Translations under genes and position numbers: made by a program
Shown: piece after piece, positions 1 to 10,083 of the stretch
Position numbering within the stretch: the first letter of the stretch is position 1
Layout: each line of letters starts with the position of its first letter
The notes under the pieces: model-generated
The model's database searches: none
What the model saw: the letters and a program-made list of their open reading frames with translations, nothing else
Told to the model about the DNA's origin: nothing
Origin: BOG-932 sp965276835
Lineage (GTDB): Bacteria > Pseudomonadota > Alphaproteobacteria > BOG-932 > Roseiterribacteraceae
Assembly: GCA_965276835.1 (NCBI GenBank)
Contig: OZ255631.1
Span: 3,472,001-3,536,000 of the forward strand
DNA length: 64,000 bases
Direction: 5' to 3'

Positions 1-3000
1 GTATTGGCCAGATAACCGGAAACCTGAAGCGTTCCGTCGGGCAAGACGGCATTCTGGCTGGCACGCGCATCCTGCGATCCGGCGACCACCGTAACCCGAT
101 ACGCGCCGGGCAAAGTCGCGTAATGCGCCGGCAGCAAGGTGTAATAGCCGGCCGGCAGACCAGGGGATCCAGAGAGATAAACCGCGCTTCCGGCCGCAGG
201 CACCATGTCGCCCTGGTCGGTCACAAAATTGAGATCGACCGGAGCCGCTTTCGGATTGTAACCGGGAATGACGGCATAGACATTTGGGCCGGTCAGCACG
301 TCGCGGGTGCCGCCGGTGCCCTGGACAAACTCGATGGCCCGGAGATCGCCGCCGCCGCTGAGATCGACCGTTGCCTTGGTGGCCAGATCGATCTGGCCAC
401 CGGCGATATCGATGGTCTTTTGCGGAGCCTGTGTCAGCGGGATGCCGGCAGCCGAATCGTAACTCCAATTCTTCCCGTCGGCGGTCTGACCGAAGGGCAC
501 GACAAGGCCGTCCAACGAAACAGAGGTGATGCTACCGGCCGCCAGCGTCACTGTCTGGGTAGCGACGAATTGCCCACTCGTGTCGTTAGGGCTGAGGTCG
601 GATGCGGTTTTGACGCCAAGCCGGATGGTGCCGAGCGGCGCACGCAGCGTTCCGTTCTGGACGATATTTGCCGCATCGACAGTGACCTGGCCTCCGGCCG
701 AAAGCGGCGCCGATGCCGGCGTGCCGTTTCCCGCAATCGTGATCGTATGCTTCCCGAGTGCCTTCAGCGTGAAATCGATATCCGATTCCGGATAAACCTG
801 CTGCGCCTTCAATGTCAGGTCGCCGGTGGTGATCAGCTGCCCCGACGGCAACGAGCCGGGATCGGTGCTGTTCGGTAGGTTGACCAACGGCTGGCCGAGA
901 CGAATGTCGGTCGCGCTGACGAAATTGGCACTGCCGACGCCGGCCAGATCCAGTATGCTGCCGGCATTACCGCCGACAGCGATGTCGATCATCTCCGCAT
1001 TGACAGTGAGGACGCCGCGACCGCCGCTCGGCGTGCCGGTGCCGGCCCCCTGCAGAGCGACATAATTTGCCGACAGGCAAACGTTGCAGGCACCGGGGTC
1101 TGCAAGCTTCGGCGACGCGATCAACGCGATTTCGGATGCATCGATCGTCAAGCTATCCAAGTCGCCGATCGTTACATTGCCGACGAACTGAACCGACGAT
1201 GGCGAGAGTGCGCCCCCGATTGGCCCAGCGGCCAACGTCAAGTTGGCGACACCCGATCCTCTCAGTCGATCGGCCAGGAAGATCGCCTCGCCCGAAACCG
1301 CCGTGAGGTCACTGGTCGGCGTGGCGCCGGCGGGAACGATGCTGCCGCCCTGCCGCACCACCAGGGCGCCGTTATTGGTCGGCAGGCTGATCGTCAGGTT
1401 GCCACCGTTTGCCAGCCGGGCCCCGGACTTGGCAAAAATGGTTCCATCGTAAAGCAACGTCGCCGCGCCGAGCATGATTGAACCTGCGTCGCTCCATAGT
1501 GATGCCGGTTTATATTGCGAACCGATATTTGCGCCGTCCCGTTGAACGTCGAACACGCCGGACGCGCCGGAAACATCGATCGTCGATCCAGCGACAGCAA
1601 CGACTGTCGAGTTTGTGTCCTGCGTGGCGATCGATACCGTGCCGCCGCCAAGAACCTCACCGATATTGAAGGCCGTCTGACGCGTATCGGCAATCGCAAC
1701 ACCGGACGCGTCGAGCTTGCTGGTTGCGCCCAGCCAGATCTGGGAATTGCTGATTCCGGTGACACTGACAGTGCCGCTCGGAGCACGAATGGTTCCTTCG
1801 ATATCGGCAACCGCGTTTTGCGCAACGATGTCGCCAACCTGGCTGCCGTCGCCGACCGTGTCCTGACTTCTACCGGTAACGGAGACACTGATCGTTGCGC
1901 CCGGGTCGCCGGCAATCGTCGCGCCGGCGTCAATCGAAAGCGCCACTGCCGGCGGTAACGGCGCGAGGTCGCCCGGTGGGGTGTATGGGGCCGCCGGCAA
2001 CGGTGCCAACGCGGCGGAAAGCGAAAGATCGACCGGCGCCCGCTCAATCTCCGGCAAATATCCCAACCGTGCGACAGCGGCGATGTCGGAACCGGTTTGC
2101 ACGTTCAGCAAAGCAGCGTCCGGCTGGAAATTCCTTTGCTGTAACACCACCGTCGTGTTGGCCGCGACCGACAGGCCCCCGACCACCGCCTTCAGGTCGT
2201 ATTCGCTGAAGCCGCCGCCTTCGAAGAAACTGCTGGGCAGCGCCACGGTTCCCGCCGCCACGGACGTCCTACCGTCGGCAACGATCTGAATCGTCGGCGC
2301 CTGGATGGACAATTTCCCACCGGACGCAAACCCATAGGCACTGACGATCGCGCCGAGCGCATCCGCCGTCCCCTGGGCGGTCGCCGGCGCACCCTGCAGG
2401 ACGATGGTTGCAGCCGGCTGCCCGGTCGTCGGCACCAACCCGGTATTGGGGTTGAAGCCGGTGGCATAAGTCTGCAGCGTCAGATTACCGCCGGTGCCAG
2501 CCGCGCGCCCGCTGGAATCGGTTTGGAACTGGCCGGTCAGCCCAATGCGACCGCCGCTCGACAGGTCGAGATGGCTGCCCGATTCGAGAACGATATTGGC
2601 GGTGATATCGACGAACGGCTTCACGCCGGCGCCGAGACCGGCCAGGGTCGTACAGGCCACCGCCTGACACGTCTGGACTGCCGTATCGGTTTTCAGGGTG
2701 ATCGAGCCGCCATTGATGTAAGCGCCACCGACCAGTTGTTCAGGGTTGGCGCCACTGTCATTGACCCACAGGCCGCTCGTATCGAGGGCCGCGTGCGATC
2801 CGATCGTCAAATTGAAACTGTTCGGCGGCGCCGGACTTGTCACTACGATCGGCGCGCCGTTGGCCAGTGTCGACGTGGTCTCGATTGAGATCGATCCCGA
2901 CCGCGCCACCAAATCGCCTTCGATGTCGGCGCTGCCGGCCGTGAGCGTAATCGAACCGCCGGATGCAACCTGCAAGGTCGCATCGCCGTCTACCACGAGG

Positions 3001-5603
3001 TTGCCGGTGAATTTCGCCGTGATCGAACCGAAATCCGCCTCGGACAGCGTGCTCGCCGCAAGCTGCGTGGTTTGCCTGTAGGTTTGCGGCAACTGACTGG
3101 TCGGCGTGAAGTCCGTCGGCAAGGCCGTGACATTTTCCGCGATCGTCAGGTTGTTTGCGCCAAAGATGTCCAGAAAACCGGCACTGGGCATGGCGGTTGG
3201 CGTCGCGAGATCCGTATTGGCGGTCGTTGCCGACGGAAGCACACCGCTTGCCGCCTGCCGCTCCCCCACGACGACGCCGGCGTAGAAACGACCATCGAGG
3301 GCAAAGGTCGATGCCTGGGTCGGATTGCCAAGCGTAACGCCGCCGGCGTCATGCCCCTCGACATAAGTCGGTTCGTAGACACCCTGGCTGAGAAGCGGGT
3401 TGATAAAGATCTGTGTGGTCGTCGCGCCCCAATGCGGATGCATCGAGCTGCTCAAGCCGGCGACCCCGACATAAGTTTGGAGCGGATTGGCGTTGGTGAT
3501 ATTGACGATCCGCCCGTCGGCGGTCAGCAGATTCGTCGTGTTGACGAACCCGCCGGTATATTTGACATAGCCGCCGGCCACGTTGATCGTCGAACCTTGG
3601 CGCAGGATGATTTGATCGGCCTGCGGCGACGACAGGCTGACCGTGCCGCCGGTCGTCAAAAGCTGATCGAGCGTCAACGGTACGTTGGCCGCAAGTTTGG
3701 ATACGTCAGCCAGCGGCGTACCGACCCAGCTGACCCCATTCAGTATGCCCGCGGCGCGAATGTCCACTGTCAGCTTCTGGCCGCGAAGCGCGCCCAGCCG
3801 CTGCAGCGGCTGATCGGCAAATTCGTTGCCGAACGGCTGGAAGGTTACGAGGTTGTCGGACGCCGGCAGCGTAACGCCGTCAAGCCCCGAAACATCGATT
3901 GTGCTGTCGGACGCCATGTAGATCCGCGCCTGCACATTTGTTTCGCCGCGAGCGATCGCACCGACCGTTGAAGGATAGGCAACGGGATTCGAGGCAAGGG
4001 CGTTCCCGGGAATGCCATTCACCGCCACCGTTCCGCCGGGCGCAATCACCAGTCCGCCTGATTCGACATCGACTGTGTTGCCACTCATCTCGATCGCGCC
4101 GGGGACGAAGCTTGGGGCCGCGCCGGTCGAGGCGGCGATCGCGCTCAACGGGATCGTCTCACCGTTTTCATCCGGCATTATCTGGACGCTGGCGCCGCCG
4201 GCCAGCGTGAGCTTCAGCCTTGCGTCCAGGAAGATATCGCTGTTGCGGGTGATGCTGGTGTCGGCCCTGATGACCCCAACCTGGGTGACCGCACCGGCGC
4301 TGTTAACCAACGCGCCATTCGTGACGTTATCACCGTTCAAGATGATCACGCCGCGATCCGCATCCAGCAATCCTGTGTTCACGACCGCGCCGGGAGATGT
4401 GATCTCGGCGCCTTTAACCCCGTCCGTCCGCCACGGGTCGATCTGTGCTGAGTTCGACGGATTGAGCTGCATATTCGGCCCGACCGCACGGAACGTCGAA
4501 TCCGTGATGACGGTGGGCGTGATGGTTCCCTTGCCGCTGATGGCATAGTTGTTGGCCACAAGCTGCACCTGCTGCGCCGCCAGCATTAGGATTTCGCCCG
4601 CCGGCGTGCTGATTGTGCCGTCGTTCTCGACGTTCGGCGCAATGAGATACACAAAGCCACCCGAATCGGGCGAAACGGTCCGAGGGGCCAGGCTGGCGTT
4701 GATTTGGGCACCCGCGTCGACGGTTACGTTCCCTTCGACAACCCGGTCCGCCTCATTGTACGAAAAACTGGTGTTCTGGCCGCTGGCGCTGGTGATGCCT
4801 TGATTCAGGAAGAAGCTATTACGTTCGGCCAACGTCATCGTCGCGTTGCCGACATCCAATGTCGAAGCAATTAACGAGTGGATATTGATCTGCGCGTTGG
4901 GGCCGAAAATGATTCCGTTGGGGTTGATGACATAGACCGTTCCGGGCGCCTTGATCGCCCCGAGAATATAAGACGGCGAGGCGACGAGACGGGATCCGTC
5001 GGCGCCACGTGGACCGGCGACGATGCGGTTGAGCACGGTCCAATCGGCATGGCCCTGCTGATCGAAGACCAGGGTTTCGCCTTTGTTGATATCGAAACTC
5101 TGCCAGGTCAACAGCGCGTTCGCGGCTGTCTGCTTGACGGTCGCCGTTGCCTTCGCGATGTTTTTTTTGAGCGGCTGGGCGTTGATCCAGAGGCTGGAAT
5201 TCTTGTCGTCGACCGGATTCAAGCCGGACAGAGCGGTTCCGTTCCAGGCGGAGCCCGATAGCGGCGCATTGTTCAATGTCAGCTTGGAGGCCGCGCTGGC
5301 CGCCGTTTGCGCCGCTGCGATATTCTTGATCGCCAGTGCCGCCTTGGCGAGATTAGCGGTCGACAGCGCGATTTGCGCGCGTACCGCGGGGCTGGACAGC
5401 GGGTTCGCGGCGGCGTTGGCCGCGCGGGCCGCCCCGGCGCGCTGGCCGGCTGCCTGCGCCAATCCGGCGGGCGAAAGGAGCGAGGCAGCGTCACCGGCAT
5501 AGGCCGATGAGAGGGCGCCGGAAATCAGGAGCGCGGAGGCGCTAGCGCCAACCCGCAGCATTATTCGATAGTCGGACAGGAGTTGTTTGCGTCGAGGATT
5601 CAC
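1..5603 (-). CDS. Filamentous haemagglutinin-type TPS exoprotein (TpsA), 3' end outside window
   Basis: This frame is open without a stop from the start near 5603 to the left edge, so about 1,867 N-terminal residues are visible and the C-terminus is missing. I place the start at GTG 5603 because GGAG lies 7 bases upstream; ATG 5561 is an in-frame alternative directly before the hydrophobic signal (MLRVGASASALLISGAL). After the signal comes an Ala-rich stretch and then a classic two-partner-secretion domain with WQSFDI, VLNRI and the hallmark NPNGIIFGPNAQIN. The rest is repetitive Gly/Thr/Asn/Val-rich sequence typical of a beta-helical adhesin shaft. Such proteins are exported by the Sec system and then through a TpsB pore, here probably the FhaC-type protein at 13035-14669. 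The role is probably adhesion or surface display of the cluster products; this is inference. Confidence 0.88.
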   Translation of the reverse strand, partial: MNPRRKQLLSDYRIMLRVGASASALLISGALSSAYAGDAASLLSPAGLAQAAGQRAGAARAANAAANPLSSPAVRAQIALSTANLAKAALAIKNIAAAQTAASAASKLTLNNAPLSGSAWNGTALSGLNPVDDKNSSLWINAQPLKKNIAKATATVKQTAANALLTWQSFDINKGETLVFDQQGHADWTVLNRIVAGPRGADGSRLVASPSYILGAIKAPGTVYVINPNGIIFGPNAQINIHSLIASTLDVGNATMTLAERNSFFLNQGITSASGQNTSFSYNEADRVVEGNVTVDAGAQINASLAPRTVSPDSGGFVYLIAPNVENDGTISTPAGEILMLAAQQVQLVANNYAISGKGTITPTVITDSTFRAVGPNMQLNPSNSAQIDPWRTDGVKGAEITSPGAVVNTGLLDADRGVIILNGDNVTNGALVNSAGAVTQVGVIRADTSITRNSDIFLDARLKLTLAGGASVQIMPDENGETIPLSAIAASTGAAPSFVPGAIEMSGNTVDVESGGLVIAPGGTVAVNGIPGNALASNPVAYPSTVGAIARGETNVQARIYMASDSTIDVSGLDGVTLPASDNLVTFQPFGNEFADQPLQRLGALRGQKLTVDIRAAGILNGVSWVGTPLADVSKLAANVPLTLDQLLTTGGTVSLSSPQADQIILRQGSTINVAGGYVKYTGGFVNTTNLLTADGRIVNITNANPLQTYVGVAGLSSSMHPHWGATTTQIFINPLLSQGVYEPTYVEGHDAGGVTLGNPTQASTFALDGRFYAGVVVGERQAASGVLPSATTANTDLATPTAMPSAGFLDIFGANNLTIAENVTALPTDFTPTSQLPQTYRQTTQLAASTLSEADFGSITAKFTGNLVVDGDATLQVASGGSITLTAGSADIEGDLVARSGSISIETTSTLANGAPIVVTSPAPPNSFNLTIGSHAALDTSGLWVNDSGANPEQLVGGAYINGGSITLKTDTAVQTCQAVACTTLAGLGAGVKPFVDITANIVLESGSHLDLSSGGRIGLTGQFQTDSSGRAAGTGGNLTLQTYATGFNPNTGLVPTTGQPAATIVLQGAPATAQGTADALGAIVSAYGFASGGKLSIQAPTIQIVADGRTSVAAGTVALPSSFFEGGGFSEYDLKAVVGGLSVAANTTVVLQQRNFQPDAALLNVQTGSDIAAVARLGYLPEIERAPVDLSLSAALAPLPAAPYTPPGDLAPLPPAVALSIDAGATIAGDPGATISVSVTGRSQDTVGDGSQVGDIVAQNAVADIEGTIRAPSGTVSVTGISNSQIWLGATSKLDASGVAIADTRQTAFNIGEVLGGGTVSIATQDTNSTVVAVAGSTIDVSGASGVFDVQRDGANIGSQYKPASLWSDAGSIMLGAATLLYDGTIFAKSGARLANGGNLTISLPTNNGALVVRQGGSIVPAGATPTSDLTAVSGEAIFLADRLRGSGVANLTLAAGPIGGALSPSSVQFVGNVTIGDLDSLTIDASEIALIASPKLADPGACNVCLSANYVALQGAGTGTPSGGRGVLTVNAEMIDIAVGGNAGSILDLAGVGSANFVSATDIRLGQPLVNLPNSTDPGSLPSGQLITTGDLTLKAQQVYPESDIDFTLKALGKHTITIAGNGTPASAPLSAGGQVTVDAANIVQNGTLRAPLGTIRLGVKTASDLSPNDTSGQFVATQTVTLAAGSITSVSLDGLVVPFGQTADGKNWSYDSAAGIPLTQAPQKTIDIAGGQIDLATKATVDLSGGGDLRAIEFVQGTGGTRDVLTGPNVYAVIPGYNPKAAPVDLNFVTDQGDMVPAAGSAVYLSGSPGLPAGYYTLLPAHYATLPGAYRVTVVAGSQDARASQNAVLPDGTLQVSGYLAN

Positions 5604-5627
5604 GCCAGCTCCACGAGATAGATAGCG

Positions 5628-5670
5628 AAAAACCGTGCACCGGGGATGATTCTCACCCCACGGTACACGG
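5628..5670 (-). terminator. Rho-independent terminator between the PstS-like gene and tpsA
   Basis: On the minus strand a near-perfect stem (arms 5656-5670 and 5633-5645, ending in CCCC/GGGG around an 8-10 base loop) is followed by TTTTT at 5632-5628. It sits just upstream of the tpsA start, so it should end transcripts coming from the PstS-like gene and make tpsA partly independent. Confidence 0.7.
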
Positions 5671-5708
5671 CCAAGTCGAATACGAACTCACATTGAAATC
5701 AGGCGTTC

Positions 5709-5733
5709 GCCGAGGGCCGTAAAAGCCCTCGGC
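5709..5733 (-). terminator. Stem-loop just after the PstS-like gene
   Basis: A perfect 9-bp inverted repeat, GCCGAGGGC (5709-5717) and GCCCTCGGC (5725-5733) with a 7-base loop, starts about 10 bases past the stop codon. No T-tract follows on the minus strand. It is either an RNA 3'-end stabiliser or the first of two tandem terminators. Confidence 0.45.
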
Positions 5734-5743
5734 TGCAGCGTGA

Positions 5744-7315
5744 TTACGCGCCTTTGGTGATCTTCTTGCATGCATTGGTGCCGGCCGTCGCACCGACCTT
5801 CGGCGTACCGATGCCGAGCTTGGGGTCGATCAGCAACTTATTGATCGCCGTGGCCCAAAGTGCCGGCACGGGCGCGAAGCCGTCAGCCGCCAGGATGTTC
5901 TTGGGCACGTTGTTGTTGATCGAGCTGGCGCCGTAATACCAGGTCAGATAACCGACCTTGCCCGTGGTCCCGACCAGAGCCTTTACATCGGTAGCCGACG
6001 AGTAGCAGCTATACAGATCGATGAAGCTGAAGCCGGCAATCGGATAGGCTCCGGCGTTGATCGGCTTCGGAGCAACAGCACCCCAGTTCAGCGGGTCGGC
6101 GGCGGCCGTCGGGAAAGCCGGCGGACGAGCGGTGTTTACAGCCAGTGTGGCATTGGCTGCTGTCGGCGCCTTATAGACCGGCGTCGTTCCTTTGGCGAAG
6201 GTCGCATAGGTCTGCAGATTCGCAGCTTGCGGGCCGGTCGGATCGACCGGAAGGACGAAGTCCGGCGAGACATAGCCGATCGAGCCGGCAATGGCGTTGA
6301 TCGCCGCTTTGACGCCGCCGCTGCCGTTAGCGCCACCGGTCACGCCCGTCAACGTCGAGTTGTTCAGGAAGTTGGCCGGCAGGTGATTGGCCTTGAACAC
6401 GTTGATAAAGAACGACGTACCGGAATGCCAATGCGGCTGGGTCGCGGAATAGGTCAGGGCGTTGTCCGTTATCCATTGCTTCGGGAACGGATGGGTTGAG
6501 TGAACAACCTTATGGCCCTGCACACCGCACTGATTCAGCAGCGCATTGGTGAAGATGAAGGTCGTGCCGCTGCTGTCATTGCGATAGACGACGGTGATCT
6601 TGCCGTTTCCGAGTGCGACATTCTTATTGTCGGCTTTGATCTCGGCATCATTCCAGTTGGTGATCGCGCCGGTGAAGATACCGCACATCGTGTTCATCGA
6701 AAGCTGAACCTGGCTGCTGCCGCCGGTCGGCTTGACACCCTTTGGGGTCCATTTCGCTGTCGGCTTGAAGGGTACGGCGATGGCCGCGACGATACCCGGA
6801 ACCTGAATGACCGGTCCGAAGCCCAGCGCCGCGACAGCGGACACATCCGTCGAGCCGAGCGTGTTGTCGCTGCCTGAGAAGGTGACTTTCGGGTAGTACG
6901 GACCGACCTGAGTTCCCGGCTTCCAATTGGCGCCGGTGCCCTTGCCGAAGAACGCGCCGAAATCGCGGCCCGAGGGGGTCGGTACTGCGTCCGGGGTCTT
7001 GCTGCTTTGGACATATTTGGATGCGTCATGCGCCTCCAGGGCAGCCAAACCGTTGCCGCTGCCGACACCGACATAAAGCAACTCGACGGCGGCGTTGTAA
7101 TGGGTCTGCGGACATGTGGTCGCGAGACCGGCGCAGAGGTCGCCGCTGGCGGTAGAACCGTATGCATCGAACAGATCGCGATAGGTCTTTTCGACGAGGG
7201 TCGATCCGCCGCCATAAAGGCCGGTGACGTTCGTGGCAGCGTGAACAGGCGAGACAGCGGAGGCCAAGGCGATGGCCGTGGCTAAGCTTCCCGCGAGAGC
7301 GGAAGTCGACTTCAT
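5744..7315 (-). CDS. PstS-like phosphate-binding periplasmic/secreted protein
   Basis: This 523-aa protein has a clear signal peptide (residues 1-26, ending SPVHA|ATN). Its fold resembles the PstS family of phosphate-binding proteins. The N-terminal loop GGGSTLVEKTYRDLF and the segment YRNDSSGTTFIFT near residue 245 correspond to the conserved phosphate-contacting regions of PstS. It is much longer than transport-type PstS (about 320-370 aa), with extra loops and four or more cysteines. No pstC, pstA, pstB or phoU genes are nearby; its neighbours are secretion and TonB-system genes. A role in phosphate capture at the cell surface or in the TPS pathway is therefore more likely than a standard ABC importer; this is inference. 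A weak GGGA ribosome site precedes the ATG. Confidence 0.85.
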   Translation of the reverse strand: MKSTSALAGSLATAIALASAVSPVHAATNVTGLYGGGSTLVEKTYRDLFDAYGSTASGDLCAGLATTCPQTHYNAAVELLYVGVGSGNGLAALEAHDASKYVQSSKTPDAVPTPSGRDFGAFFGKGTGANWKPGTQVGPYYPKVTFSGSDNTLGSTDVSAVAALGFGPVIQVPGIVAAIAVPFKPTAKWTPKGVKPTGGSSQVQLSMNTMCGIFTGAITNWNDAEIKADNKNVALGNGKITVVYRNDSSGTTFIFTNALLNQCGVQGHKVVHSTHPFPKQWITDNALTYSATQPHWHSGTSFFINVFKANHLPANFLNNSTLTGVTGGANGSGGVKAAINAIAGSIGYVSPDFVLPVDPTGPQAANLQTYATFAKGTTPVYKAPTAANATLAVNTARPPAFPTAAADPLNWGAVAPKPINAGAYPIAGFSFIDLYSCYSSATDVKALVGTTGKVGYLTWYYGASSINNNVPKNILAADGFAPVPALWATAINKLLIDPKLGIGTPKVGATAGTNACKKITKGA

Positions 7316-7587
7316 GATTGGTATCCCTTTAGAGGGTGGATGGACGGCGGGGCAGCAGCCACTTCGTGCCGCGGCAACGAAGATTCGACCGGCAACAGGC
7401 CGTGTCGAAGGTCATGAGAACAGCCAAAAACCACAGGCTTCTTTCGCAGCTTCACAAACGTGGCATCCGGGACGATCCCGAACTTGCTGGCGACAACCCT
7501 TAAACGACATATGTTTTGCTTTTATGACAGATGATCACGAAATATTATCTGTATATTATCGTTTTTCGTACCTATTACGTTCATTCA
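7316..7587 (-). promoter_or_regulatory. Leader region of the PstS-like gene with a Pho-box-like half-site
   Basis: No gene is visible in these 272 bases. On the minus strand there is CTGTCATAAAA (CTGTCAT at 7530-7524), which matches one half of the PhoB box, next to a very AT-rich stretch (7540-7580). The second half-site 11 bases on (GCAAAAC) is poor, so a full Pho box is not shown. It suggests a separate promoter for the PstS-like gene, possibly phosphate-controlled. Confidence 0.35.
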
Positions 7588-8223
7588 TCAATTAGCGCGG
7601 CCAGTCTCTACCTTGTTGTCACGCATCTTATCTTCGTAATCTTGCATGGTGTTTTCGAGTTCGACGCGCTTCAGTTTCGTGACCGGCTCGCCGCTCACGA
7701 CGTCGAAGAAATCCTTCTTGTCGTAAAGGTCGAGGACATCCTCGCCGAGCTTGTAAAGCGCGGCGTTTTTCGCCTCGCAGCTTTGCAGCCGGGGCCGCGT
7801 CTGGCCGAGCACCGTATCCAGCTGTTTTGCATCGGCATCGCGCGTGCGGGCCTTGTCGGCGGCTTCGTTATAGGAAGCCTGCCACTTGGCGATGCTGTCC
7901 TGTTGCTGATGCTGGGCTGCGGCCGCCTGCTCCAGCGCCGCCTTGTCGGCGTCCGTTTGCTTATGAAGCTCGGCCAGCGCCTTGTCGTCCTCGGCCGCCT
8001 TCTGGGTCAGCGTTTGCTTTTCGCGGTCGGCATCGGCCTGCTTCGCCGCGAGTGTCGTGTTCTGTTCTTCCAGTTCGCGAATTCGCGCGGACGCGGTCTT
8101 GAGCGCCGCTCTCAGCCGGGTCTCAGGGTCGCTTTGGTCCGCCAAGGCGGACCCGGCGCCCATCAGGCCGACCAGCAGCAAACCGGCAACGACGATACAG
8201 CGCATGCCAGAGGTGGCGCTCAC
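7588..8223 (-). CDS. Periplasmic coiled-coil protein of the TPS cluster
   Basis: The signal peptide MRCIVVAGLLLVGLMGAGSALA is followed by a long Ala/Gln/Lys/Glu heptad region of about 110 residues that should form a coiled coil. A short C-terminal domain (LYKLGEDVLDLYDKKDFF) follows. The start is either GTG 8223, one base after the porin stop and hence translationally coupled, or ATG 8205 at the signal peptide. The product is probably a periplasmic structural partner of the porin/TonB complex; no enzymatic motif is visible. Proteins of this kind are sometimes misannotated as DNA-repair ATPases because of the coiled coil. Confidence 0.75.
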   Translation of the reverse strand: MSATSGMRCIVVAGLLLVGLMGAGSALADQSDPETRLRAALKTASARIRELEEQNTTLAAKQADADREKQTLTQKAAEDDKALAELHKQTDADKAALEQAAAAQHQQQDSIAKWQASYNEAADKARTRDADAKQLDTVLGQTRPRLQSCEAKNAALYKLGEDVLDLYDKKDFFDVVSGEPVTKLKRVELENTMQDYEDKMRDNKVETGRAN

Positions 8224-8224
8224 G

Positions 8225-10060
8225 CTAGAACCGCCCATTGAGGTCGATCTGGATGACATCGGCCGAATAGGCCGGCCCCGTAACCTCGCGTGCGCTCAGC
8301 CAGCGCGCCGAAAGATCGATGTCCTTGGCAATGCCCAGACCACCGCCAAAGAAATATCCCTTCGCGTTGGTGCCGCCCAGGTGGAAGTCGGAATCGGTGA
8401 ACGCATCGACGACGGAGTCAGACTCGATGTATTTGTACCCAACGTAGAAATTCCAGTCCCACCGTTCGCGCAGAACCGGGTAACCCACTAGCATCCGCGC
8501 CTGGAACGCACTGTCGCCGCCATCCCACGGACCCGGCGTCTGCATATCCGGCGACGGCCCCCGGTTGTTCACCGGAACTCGCCCGGAAATCGCCGCCTTG
8601 TTGAAGCCCAAATTTTTCACGAAATCGAGGTCGGTTACGATGTGGATCGGATCGTAACCGGCGAAGTCGAACCGTGTCGTCAGGTTCAATTCGTGGAAGT
8701 TGGAGGCCAATCCATAATACTGGAACTGCGGCGGGTTGGTTTGACCCGTATTCACCAGATTACGGATCGCGAACAACGTATTTCCCTGCTGCATGAACAG
8801 CGGACGCGTGTTGTCGGTGCTGCACGGATCGGCCGAGGTCGGCGCGGTACATGGGAGCGACTGTTCGCCCTGAAGGTGGTCGTAATAATAATAAGCCAGG
8901 CCGACCTTCAGGTCGTAGTCGTGGCTGGGGCGCCAATCGACGCCGGTTTGCGCAGCATAGAGCCAGACGTCGCGGCTGTTGCTCTTGTCGCTGGTGTTGT
9001 CCGGAAAATTGAACGGCGTATTGGCGATCGGCAGTGCGCCAAATGTAAGGAATGGCGTCCACTGCTCCCCGAAGCGTTGGGACATCTGCACGACTGCGCC
9101 GTCGAAATTGACGTCGTCATCCCACACCAGGTCGGTGGAGAACCACGGATCAGCGAAACGGCCCACGGTGACAGTCAGCCATGACGCAGGGCTGTAACGC
9201 AAAAACGCGCGATCCAAATCGAAACTGTCATTCGCCAACGAATTGCCCAATGTCAGATTTGTGCTGGTCGGGTTCGTCGTGTTGCCGGTTGCGAGCCGCA
9301 GCCCGGCTTGGAAATTATCGTCGATATCGGCATCGATACCGAGGCGGAAACGTTCGCGCATACGCTGGCGGTCGGCCGTCGTATCCAGCTGTGGTGGCGG
9401 TGTTCCGGCACTGTTGTTGAGATCGAACGGCGCACCGGCGTTAAGGGTGGGGAAATTGATGAAGAACGGCGAATTACGCTTGTCGAATACATCCCACTCG
9501 TACCGCGCGCGGAAATCGCCGGACAATCTGATCTTCTGCGTCCATTCCGGGATCTGGTTCGGCGCTGCCCAATTCTCGGCCTTAGCCTCCTGCAGCACCT
9601 CTTGCTTGACCTCGTCGCGGATCTGCTTGCGGACGATCTCAGGAATATAAGGAACGCGAACGCTGGGCGGCGCGCCCGCCGAGGCAACCGCCTTCGGAGC
9701 GACCGCAGGTTGCTTGTTCACCCCGGTCTGGCCCCGCGCAGCGGCGGCGGCTTCGTCCTCCGCCTGGCGAATCAGCGTATTCGCCTTGTCCTGGGTAAGG
9801 ACGCCTTCCTGAACCAGAAGGCGGATCAGATTAATGACGACCGAGGATGACGGCGTCTGCGCGGCATGCGCCTGAGCAGCGGCAGGTTGTGCGGCAGGCT
9901 TCTTTTCCTTGGCCGCGGCGGCCTGCGCCAGGGCCTGATGGCCGGTCATAATCAGAGCGGTGGCCAACAGCCAACGCGCCGCCGGTCTCGACAATCTGAG
10001 CACGCGGTCCTCCGACCATTTTTTATGCATCGCTGGCATCGCCTTGTTTAGCCGGCGCAT
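8225..10060 (-). CDS. Putative porin (Porin_5-type outer-membrane barrel)
   Basis: This is a 611-aa protein with a signal peptide (ATALIMTGHQALAQ|AA) and an Ala/Pro/Gln-rich segment. A short helical region (SSSVVINLIRLLVQEGVLTQDKANTLIRQ) resembles the periplasmic helix-turn of the putative-porin family. The C-terminal ~430 residues alternate hydrophobic and polar residues with many aromatic girdle residues and end in a terminal Phe (LNGRF), the usual BamA-recognised outer-membrane signature. Several methionines (positions 1, 8, 11) could be the start; Met11 leaves the most compact signal peptide. It lies between tonB and the coiled-coil gene, so it may be the outer-membrane client of the dedicated TonB-ExbBD set. 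Confidence 0.8.
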   Translation of the reverse strand: MRRLNKAMPAMHKKWSEDRVLRLSRPAARWLLATALIMTGHQALAQAAAAKEKKPAAQPAAAQAHAAQTPSSSVVINLIRLLVQEGVLTQDKANTLIRQAEDEAAAAARGQTGVNKQPAVAPKAVASAGAPPSVRVPYIPEIVRKQIRDEVKQEVLQEAKAENWAAPNQIPEWTQKIRLSGDFRARYEWDVFDKRNSPFFINFPTLNAGAPFDLNNSAGTPPPQLDTTADRQRMRERFRLGIDADIDDNFQAGLRLATGNTTNPTSTNLTLGNSLANDSFDLDRAFLRYSPASWLTVTVGRFADPWFSTDLVWDDDVNFDGAVVQMSQRFGEQWTPFLTFGALPIANTPFNFPDNTSDKSNSRDVWLYAAQTGVDWRPSHDYDLKVGLAYYYYDHLQGEQSLPCTAPTSADPCSTDNTRPLFMQQGNTLFAIRNLVNTGQTNPPQFQYYGLASNFHELNLTTRFDFAGYDPIHIVTDLDFVKNLGFNKAAISGRVPVNNRGPSPDMQTPGPWDGGDSAFQARMLVGYPVLRERWDWNFYVGYKYIESDSVVDAFTDSDFHLGGTNAKGYFFGGGLGIAKDIDLSARWLSAREVTGPAYSADVIQIDLNGRF

Positions 10061-10083
10061 CCTGCCGGCCGGTTGTTCGTGGT

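Noticed and set aside
7531..8241. Long plus-strand frame with hydrophobic segments opposite the coiled-coil gene
   Set aside because: It is the antisense of a well-coded signal-peptide and coiled-coil protein and has no ribosome site.
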